DNA of 64,000 bases from Flavobacteriales bacterium UBA4466 (lineage in GTDB: Bacteria; Bacteroidota; Bacteroidia; Flavobacteriales_D; Sanyastnellaceae). Positions 56,011-64,000 of the stretch are shown here, piece after piece. Within the stretch, counting starts at the first letter, position 1; each line of letters begins with the position of its first letter. The position numbers were made by a program, and so were the translations under genes. The stretch is taken from NCBI GenBank assembly GCA_905182895.1, contig CAJJDD010000008.1:1-64000 (forward strand), in the 5' to 3' direction. The notes under the pieces were generated by a model. That model did no database searches and was not told the origin of the DNA. It saw nothing but the letters and a program-made list of their open reading frames with translations.

Positions 56011-57706
56011 TTATTTGAGGTCCAAATCAAACATTTCTTTAAGTTTTCCCAACTGAGGGTTCTCTTCTCTTTTCTTTTTTAAGACTTCTACTTAATTGTA
56101 TTTCTTTTTGTAGCAGCTCCGCTTGAATCAGTAACACCTTCAGACCTTAAGCTAAGATGAGTTACGGCAAGTTTTCCTTTTAAAAAGACAGTTAAATCTT
56201 GTCTTACATCATTAAAGTAGCTTTCATCAGTTTCACTTCTTACAGGGAATATAATCTCATTCTTCTCATTTATTTTAGGCTCGGTATGGCTTAAAACTGC
56301 GAAAAGATTTTTCTTTCCTGATTTACCTAAGTGAGAAGTGAATTCTTTCCAGCCAGCATTTACCTCGTTTAACTCGAGTTTATCAAGCAGTACATCATCT
56401 TTTCGCTCATTGACTTCAGCTATCCTAGCCGCTTCTGTGATTTTCTTCTGATGTTGGTCTTCAAGCTTTTTTATTTCACCGTTGAGCGATATTCCATGAG
56501 TAGCATGGACGTAATTATTATTTTCTTTATTGGAGAGAGGTGCAGATTTAGTTACAATTCAAAGATTATTGGGGCATGCTAGTATAGCTACAACACGAGT
56601 TTATCTTGAAATAGGGGATCAAACCTTACGTGAAATATTTTTTTCAGCCTCATTATATTTTTTTTGCAAAAGTACATTAAAGTAAGCTCCACTAGGAGCC
56701 GTTGGTTTTTGCTAGTTCGATAGCCAACATCACAATTATTGATAACGCCTAACCCTTGGATTATTAGGTTTTGGTCAATTTCCAAGCACTGTTCAGCGTA
56801 TTTTTTCTTAATGGAATCAGTTACCTCTAACAAGCTCACGGTAACTTCATCTTTACTTACCAGTAGATTTCTGAAGTGTTCCGCTAGTCCATTAATGAAA
56901 ATATGACCGTCAAATCCATTTTTAAGGATATCGTTAAAAATTACTAGAGAAGAGCTAATGTCCTCTTTGATGATGCAGTCTGCAGCTCTGAAGTAATAAT
57001 CATAGTCCAATACATTGAGGTTCTCAATGACTGATTTATAACTTAAATTCCCATCTGAGAACGATACCATTTGGTCGAAAATAGAAAGTGCATCCCTAAG
57101 AGCTCCGTCTGCTTTCTGACCTATAATATGAAGGCCTTCTTCTTCGAATTTAATGTTTTCTTTTTCTGCTATTTGAACTAAGTGTTTCACTATGGCAGGA
57201 ACACTAATTCTATGGAAGTCGAAAATTTGACACCTACTTAAAATAGTAGGTAGTATTTTATGCTTTTCTGTGGTAGCTAAAATAAAAACTGCATGAGCAG
57301 GTGGTTCCTCTAGCGTTTTTAGAAAAGCATTAAAAGCACTCGCTGATAACATGTGAACCTCATCGATCACATACACATTATAGCTTCCTATTTGTGGCGG
57401 TATTCTAACTTGGGTAGTTAGTTCTCTTATGTCGTCAACAGAATTGTTCGAAGCAGCATCCAATTCGAAAATATTGAACGAAAGGTCTTCCGGTTTTATT
57501 CCGTCAGCCTCATTTATTTTATGAGCAAATATTCTAGCACAAGTCGTTTTCCCTACCCCTCTAGGGCCACAGAAAAGATAAGCTTGGCCAAGTTTTTGAG
57601 AAGCTATAGAGTTCTTCAGGGTAGATGTTATACTATCCTGTCCTACTACCTTTTCCCAGGAGTCTGGTCGATATTTTCTAGCTGAAACTACGAAGTCACT
57701 TGACAT
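56011..57706 (-). CDS. dnaX: DNA polymerase III gamma/tau subunit, C-terminal part frameshifted
   Basis: 'YRPDSWEKVVGQDSITSTLKNSIASQKLGQAYLFCGPRGVGKTTCARIFA', 'VYVIDEVHMLSASAFNAFLKTLEEPP'; C-terminal frame ends 'NPQLGKLKEMFDLDLK'. Confidence 0.94.
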
Positions 57707-57869
57707 TGTTCAAATATCGTTAATTCCTTAGAAATCGAAGTGAATTTCCGCACCTTTTTGTTCACACAAAACGCACAAATAAAATTCAATTTTTTATAAT
57801 ATAGTTTAGTGAATAAATAAATATTCAGGGCTTTAAATTTCTATTAGAAATAATAAATTAAACATGATA

Positions 57870-58190
57870 TTATTTTCTTTCTTCTATTACCTTAGACTTG
57901 CTGCATGATTTAGAACAAGACTTAGAACATTTAGTTTTTTTAGCTGAAGTATCTGCTCCACCTGCAGCAGTTGTTTTAGAGTTTGACGCATTGATTGTTG
58001 CCGTTTTCGCATTATCTGCTTTATCACCTTTAGCCGCTTTTTCGTCAGCTTTAGTGCATGTCTTTCCCATTTTCTTTGAACATTCCTTAGAACATTCGGT
58101 TTTAGCTTTAGTCTCTTTAGTAGCAGACTGAGCGTTAGAGTAGCTGATTCCAAATGTGAAAAGAGCCGCTAGTAAAAATATTTTTTTCAT
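57870..58190 (-). CDS. Small secreted Cys/Lys/Ala-rich protein
   Basis: Signal 'MKKIFLLAALFTFGISYSNAQ'; 'CSKECSKKMGKTCTK' and 'CSKSCSKSCSKSK'. Confidence 0.7.
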   Translation of the reverse strand: MKKIFLLAALFTFGISYSNAQSATKETKAKTECSKECSKKMGKTCTKADEKAAKGDKADNAKTATINASNSKTTAAGGADTSAKKTKCSKSCSKSCSKSKVIEERK

Positions 58191-58311
58191 CTTTTAATTT
58201 CTTTTGTAAATCATCAATTACCGTATGCTTCAGGGACGAATCTAAGATGAACTTGTTCCCAAATTATGTGCCAAGTCGATCAAGTTATGTTTATATCCTT
58301 AATTTTAACGT

Positions 58312-59036
58312 ATGAATAAACTGAGTCTATCGCTGGTGTTTTTAATATCATTAAGTCTTGTCTCTTGCGAAAAGGCTATTAAGGGAGCAGGACATATCGT
58401 TGATGAAGTTGTTGAGGTTAAAAGCTTTGATGAATTAGAATTAAATGAATTATCAATGCGAGCTTCAAGCAAGTTAAATCTACAGATCTAGATAAAGTAG
58501 TTGTTTCTGCCCAAGAAAACTTATTGCCATATATAAAGACGACAGTAGACAATGGGCGATTAATTATAAATATTGAAAGAGCTATTCACACAGATAAAAA
58601 AGTTTTAGTGGAAATTTACGGACATCCTTTTCGTTCTTTAGTGAACAACGGTTCTGGTGATGTGAAGTCTGATGAAAGAATAGTGCTTCAGGAGTTGGCA
58701 TTGTGGGCGGACCTGGCAAGCAATGGTTCTGGAGATATTTTTTTAGCCTTCTAGACCAAAAGCATAGAAGTTGAACTTAACGGAAGTGGAGACGTTTATT
58801 TTTCTGGATCTACAGATTATCTAGAGTTAATCAATAATGGTTCTGGGGATTTAAATACAATTGAAATGAGAAGTTTTGAAGTGGATGTTCTGTCAAATGG
58901 TTCTGGGGATGTTTCTGCACATGCTAAAGAATCATTTGATGTGGAGATAAATGGTTCTGGAGATGTCTATCATGTTGGAAAAGCTGAACTCACCAAATCC
59001 CTCAGGGGGACAGGTTTACTAAAAACGAAAAAGTAA
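58312..59036 (+). CDS. DUF2807 (head GIN domain) lipoprotein, frameshifted
   Basis: Frames contain 'VNNGSGDVKSD', 'SNGSGDIFL', 'LNGSGDVYFSGS', 'NNGSGDLNT', 'SNGSGDVSA', 'INGSGDVYHVG', a typical DUF2807 beta-helix ladder. Confidence 0.8.
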
Positions 59037-59042
59037 CAGTTT

Positions 59043-59804
59043 ATGCCAGAAAACTTTTCTCCAAAAAAAACTTCGACTGTATTGGAAGCTATAGTTCTGG
59101 CTCTTACGATTCATGCTATTGTTTTAATTGTATTGTTTTTTGCAGATGAAGGGATGTTCACTTTTTCTGAAAAACAGACCACTGCTCAAGATGTAAACGT
59201 TGAATTTATAGAACTCACAGAAGAACTATTAGCACTTTCTGCTCCTGAAGAAAGAGATATTTCGGAATTACTAGATAAGTATAAAAATGTAACAGCTAAA
59301 GAGGGCGCCACCACTTCAGACGAAGTGAAGAGTTACCGATTCGATAAAAACCAAACAGATGAAGAGGTGTTAAAAGAAATCTTAGCATTTGAACAAAACG
59401 AGTTCGATAAATTGAAGAAGGAAGATCATTCGTTAGAATCTACCGACCCAATAGATGACCCTTCTGGAGATAGTAAATCAGCAGACAACTCTAAAAGCTC
59501 TTCTAGCTCTGACTCAGATACGAGTTATTCGAAAGCTACAGCTAAATTTGATTTCTCGAGAGATCCAGAATACCGAAAAGCACCGACTTACATGTGTCGT
59601 CTCTTTGGCCAAATAGTAGTGGAAATAGAAGTAAATGAACTGGAGATGTAACCTCTGCTAAAGGAGTAAGTGGAGATTTAGCCAAGATTGTCTATTGTCG
59701 CAATCTGAAGAATAGCAAAAAATGGAAGTTTAAGTCATGCCTCAGGGGCTTCCAAATCTGAAAAAGGAACGATTACTTTTACCTTTTTACCACAAAAAAA
59801 GTAG
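59043..59804 (+). CDS. Energy transducer TonB-like protein, frameshifted
   Basis: N-term TM 'IVLALTIHAIVLIVLFFADEG'; acidic/Ser linker; 'FGQIVVEIEVNELG...AKGVSG', 'KKWKFK' and C-term 'GTITFTFLP'-like frame before TAG 59802. Confidence 0.7.
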
Positions 59805-59808
59805 TTTT

Positions 59809-61021
59809 TTATACTTTTCCGTCTACGTAATCTTGCAGATAGCTAAATTTCTTTGATAGATTCCCTTCTAGTGTGGTCTCCGAAGCTCTTTCTATAACAG
59901 CATGTGGATCATCTCCAATTAGACAAGGCAGTATTTTATCAATGATAACTCTCCCAAAATCTTTACTGGCATCCTTAGGAAGTTCACAGGGAAGATTATC
60001 TACTGCCATTACGGCTATAGCATTTGGGTCACTTAAATCACACTCCTGTTCACTTAGTTTATGGTATCCATACGTAGGGTCTGCTATAGTAGATGGCCTT
60101 ATAGTGCTAGCGACTGGCCCGTCTATGTCGCAGCTAATATCAGCGACTACAGAAATGTTCCATTCTGGAGTTTTCATGTCCTCTCTAGTGAATATAAACG
60201 GAGCACCCTCTCCCCAGTAATGACATGCGATATACATATCGGCTTCTGCTGCATAATCTGGAAATGTACTTTTATATAACTCCGGTTGGTTGTAGAAATC
60301 TTTTTTGCTAAATCCACCGTCACTTATTCTTTTATTATAATCATCCACATCTAAATGAGTGAATACAGGTTCATTAAAAGTGTTGTTTAAGAAATCTGAT
60401 TTAGAAACCTCCTTAATGGGCAAAAGTTTTATAATCTCCCTCGCTCCATTTCCAACTCTTCCTAATCCGGTAAGTACACATTTGAAATTAGATGGAAGCT
60501 TTGCTTTGTGCAAATAACTCTCCATTTCGTCTCTGTTATCGCACTCTGTAAAAAAAGCGTTTAATCTAAGATTTTGATTTAATACCAAGTGTTCTAAATG
60601 CGTTATAACATCCAACTACACCTGCATATCTTCCAAATCCGATTAATCTATTGTTGTTCTCATCTTTTAGAACCTCATAATCTACTAACTTTATTTTTTT
60701 AGCTAAAATCTCGCGCAGCAATGGTGCATTGTAAGGTTGAAGCTTGAACGTATGGCTAAAGAAAAAGTATGTTTTATTCGGAATAAGCATCTCCACAGGA
60801 ACTTCCTTAACTCCCATAAGCACTTCACAGTCAGACAAATCTTCTTGAAGTTCGATTCCGTTAGCTGTATATTCTGAGTCTGAGAATTTACGGATAGGGC
60901 TTGGCTGAACTACTAATTCCACATTAGGGTATTTCGTTTTTACTTCTGCACACTGTTCAGGGCTTAGTGGAACTCTCTGGTCTGGTGGTGTTTTGCCCTC
61001 TCTAATGATACCTATTTTCAT
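59809..61021 (-). CDS. Saccharopine dehydrogenase / alanine dehydrogenase N-terminal-type NAD-dependent enzyme, frameshifted near 60.6 kb
   Basis: 'MKIGIIREGKTPPDQRVPLSPEQCAEV', 'YFFFSHTFKLQPYNAPLLREILAKKIKLVDYEVLKDENNNRLIGFGRYAGVVGCYN', 'VLTGLGRVGNGAREII', 'ISCDIDGPVASTIRPSTIADPTYGY'. Confidence 0.88.
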
Positions 61022-61156
61022 GGAACGATGTAATTAGTAAACGAATTATTTATTGCACCGCGAAAATAAGAAGTACTACTTATAAAGTAGCATAAGTAGA
61101 AAGGTACTATTTTTGTAAACCCATTTACAATTAATGTAACTGGAGTTCTTTACATC

Positions 61157-61551
61157 TGGGGCCGATTTGGTTTTGACAATACGGCCGATTTTTTAGTAAG
61201 CATGTCGAGTGTGGAATGTATACTCGTTAATAAATGTGTTCAAACTTTTAAGTGGAAACACTTCTTACGCTCTCGCGGCTTAATCTGACTTAGTTAGATT
61301 ACCTAATTCCAGCTACTAGGTAGCGGAACGAGATGCCTCGCTGCTGGTTTCGTCTTTTTGCGGCAGACTTGAGGTATCGTACAAATTGACTAGCTAGTTC
61401 TGTGTCTAGGTGCACTAGCGAAATTTAATAGACTAAGCCATAATTTTGCAGTTCTTAGTGTGATTATGGTCGAAAACCAAATAAGAACTACACATGTAGA
61501 AAGCTAACGAATCCCATATCTGGACGAGGGTTCGAGTCCCTCCGGCTCCAC
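61157..61551 (+). ncRNA. ssrA: Transfer-messenger RNA (tmRNA)
   Basis: 5' GGGGCCGATTTGGTTTTGAC pairs with 3' GGTTCGAGTCCCTCCGGCTCC A (7-bp acceptor stem). Internal tag frame GGA AAC ACT TCT TAC GCT CTC GCG GCT TAA at 61254-61283 = GNTSYALAA*. Confidence 0.93.
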
Positions 61552-61560
61552 AAAAAGAAC

Positions 61561-61590
61561 CCCACTCAAATGAGTGGGGTTTTATTTATT
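61561..61590 (+). terminator. Intrinsic terminator after tmRNA
   Basis: CCCACTC AAAT GAGTGGGG then TTTTATTTATT immediately 3' of the tmRNA. Confidence 0.75.
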
Positions 61591-62658
61591 CAAGAATTAT
61601 TTTCTGTCTCAACAGATCCATCATCGTAACGATAGAAAAGTGGAATATTTTTCAACTCCTTTATATTTCTTCCTAACATATCAGTTATGCGAAGTAACTT
61701 TTTGTTTTGAATAATATTAATTTCATGATTACTTGAAGTATTACAATCAATTAATCCATTTATATCATATCGGGAAACAAAATTCCATATTTCTTCAGAT
61801 GCATTAATATCCATATTGCCAAAAGTACCAGGCCAATCATGATCTCCGCCGATTACCTTTAATTCTTCTACTCTAACACAATTATCTCCTCCTTCCCATA
61901 CTCTTCTTTCAACAGTACTACCATCAGAAGTATTAATATTTGGTAATTGAGAAATTATAGGATTAATATCGGTATTATTATAACTTGACCAATAAGTTGT
62001 AATCTCATCAGCAGACATATAATATGGCTGAAATCCACTATATGTAGAATGAGGGCTCATATCATTTGTACCAGGAATTAACATTACTGCAGTTGGATGA
62101 ATAGGTGAGCAAAAGCCTAAATTATAATAACTATCTCTAAAAGCATCTACCATCATACTTCCTGAAACAGAAGCAAAAGCAGCTATTCTGTTATTAAGTC
62201 TACACCCTAATTCATAAGAAAAAATACCTCCCTCTGAATAACCACAAGCATAAACTCTGTTTTCATCTACTAAATATTCATTTGCAAGTGTATCAATTAT
62301 TGCAGCAATAAAATTAATATCATCATGAGTTGTAGGGGCTTTATGTATCCAGGAAGTTGAAGGATCTTGACCAGGTTCAGCTCCATCATAATCAATTGCA
62401 CCTTGCGGATATATTGCAATAAATGCTGCTGTATCTGCTATGGGTCTCATATCATTTATGATAATATGTCCACCTGAGGTTCCGCCCCCACCATGGAAAC
62501 TAAATAGTAAAGGATAGTCTGTGCTAGCATCATAACTTGCTGGTATATACACAATATACTCTCTTTCAATACCGTCATAAATCATGGTTTTATTAATTTG
62601 CTGTTGAGCAGCACTAATTAATGGAAAGCATGAACTAAGGAGTAAGTAATTTTTTCAT
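61590..62658 (-). CDS. PHB-depolymerase/LpqC-like secreted esterase, signal peptide separated by a frameshift
   Basis: 'REYIVYIPASYDASTDYPLLFSFHGGGGTSGGH', 'VYACGYSEGGIFSYELGCRLNNRIAAFASVSG'; upstream frame 'LISAAQQQINKTMIYDG' and ATG AAA AAA TTA at 62658. Confidence 0.82.
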
Positions 62659-62754
62659 AATTATTGGTTTAATTTAAAATAAAACTAGTAAAATAGAATT
62701 TATTCGTTATCGAGTCCCTTTTCTTTAGCCTCTTTAAGATTTCTTAAGAATTAA

Positions 62755-63912
62755 TTAGCATCCTCCATAGTCATACTTAATATATATCTTTTCCTCATCT
62801 TCCGAGATGCTAATCCATATAGAGGCTCCCATTTCGGAAAATGAAATGCTCCATGAATCTTTGCTAATATTTAAATTCCGAAAAGTATGTGAATTTAAAT
62901 ATCTCAATAAGTTATTTGATAATACATAAAAATCATCTCTTGAAGCTATAGGTAATTCAATTGTGTTGGTTCGAGTGTATTTTCCATTAAAATCTTCAGT
63001 AATTCTAATATTATTTTCGTAAGTTTTAATTCTTGTCCAGGACATTTCCTCTCTAACAACACCTTCATAATATTCCTCTGAAATCATCATTGTTGTATCT
63101 TGATCTTTGAAAATTATACCTCCTTCTCCTGTAGTTTGGTCTGTTGAGACTTTAAAAAACATTGAAAAGTCAATAGGTTTTTTCTCAGACAATAACCCAA
63201 AATATACATATCCCTTCACTCCTTTATAATTGGCCTTCACATAGTATGATTTTATTGTATGCGTGTTATAACTAATATTTCTGCGGTTAGCTTTAAAGTG
63301 AGTAGAAAAATTAAATGTTAAATCATGTTTTGTTAATGGTCCGTCAGTTACAGTTAATTCATCACCATATTTAATTCTATTTAATACTTTACTATGAACA
63401 TTAGGTTCTTCTCTAAATAATAAGGGGGCAGATGAATTTGAGTAATACCTTGTATTTGTAGATCTTTGCCTACCTTCTTCGGGCATTAGTCGCGTCCGCT
63501 TAGTTACTCTAGGAGATTCATTATTTGTTACTTCAACTTGTACTAATTGATTCTCTTGTATATAAAAAGTATTCACTCTTAACTCACTATTTCCAAAGTC
63601 ATCTGTTGAGAAATGATCTACTATTAAAGAATCTTTAGTATCCAAAATAGATTTATAAGAGCACATACAACATTGGACTCTTACTGGATTTAACTCCTTA
63701 GTACTATAATTATCTTTATCTAAATCTATATAGAATATATACGAACTAGATGTTACTGCCTTGTAAGAATTTCCTTTAGTATCTAAAGACTCGAGAAAGC
63801 TAAGTGTATCTGACCCGTTTGCCCACTTAGAGTTATTAAATTGTTTGATAAAAGTATTTTGTCCTAACAAAAATAATGGTGCACACAGGAATACTAGTAA
63901 GAGTTTTCTCAT
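62755..63912 (-). CDS. Hypothetical secreted protein, possibly with an SH3-like segment
   Basis: Signal 'MRKLLLVFLCAPLFLLGQ'; 'SAPLLFREEPNVHSKVLNRIKYGDELTVTDGP' resembles bacterial SH3 repeats. Confidence 0.6.
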   Translation of the reverse strand: MRKLLLVFLCAPLFLLGQNTFIKQFNNSKWANGSDTLSFLESLDTKGNSYKAVTSSSYIFYIDLDKDNYSTKELNPVRVQCCMCSYKSILDTKDSLIVDHFSTDDFGNSELRVNTFYIQENQLVQVEVTNNESPRVTKRTRLMPEEGRQRSTNTRYYSNSSAPLLFREEPNVHSKVLNRIKYGDELTVTDGPLTKHDLTFNFSTHFKANRRNISYNTHTIKSYYVKANYKGVKGYVYFGLLSEKKPIDFSMFFKVSTDQTTGEGGIIFKDQDTTMMISEEYYEGVVREEMSWTRIKTYENNIRITEDFNGKYTRTNTIELPIASRDDFYVLSNNLLRYLNSHTFRNLNISKDSWSISFSEMGASIWISISEDEEKIYIKYDYGGC

Positions 63913-64000
63913 ACGACAAAAATACTCAATAATTTTGGTGACGTTCTTAGCCTAAACGGTTTAAGGGCAAACTGTCTAAATTCTAACGAAGAGTTACTTG

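Noticed and set aside
57887-58153. Alternative ORFs overlapping the CSK protein on both strands
   Set aside because: Only the 57870-58190 frame has a signal peptide; the others are low-complexity by-products.

Overview
This window is a Bacteroidota (Flavobacteriia-like) chromosome segment. The evidence is type IX secretion-style C-termini, a TonB-dependent receptor, TAnnTTTG -7 promoter boxes, a TlpA-like thioredoxin and an ssrA tag ending YALAA. It is mostly housekeeping or ordinary content: valS, ppk1/ppx, aconitase, a cysteine synthase family gene, lhgO, holA, AMP nucleosidase, an M3 peptidase, dnaX, a saccharopine-dehydrogenase-like gene and tmRNA. The dominant unusual object is a minus-strand giant secreted repeat protein (about 5.6-19.9 kb, about 4.7 kaa if frameshifts are repaired). 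It is built from about 70 units of about 51 aa, each with two conserved Cys (ICDGE... and ...GCDS...). A core of about 33 units is nearly identical at an exact 153-bp period. A second genome-scale signal is the word GCGTTGCAA / TTGCAACGC, found at 12 loci in 64 kb, including one full palindrome GCGTTGCAACGC, where well under one is expected. Many essential genes (valS, acn, dnaX, ppk1 and others) are broken by single-base frameshifts, so the assembly has indel errors. Frameshifts should therefore not be read as biology without read-level checks. I did not find a convincing new multi-gene defence or mobile system.
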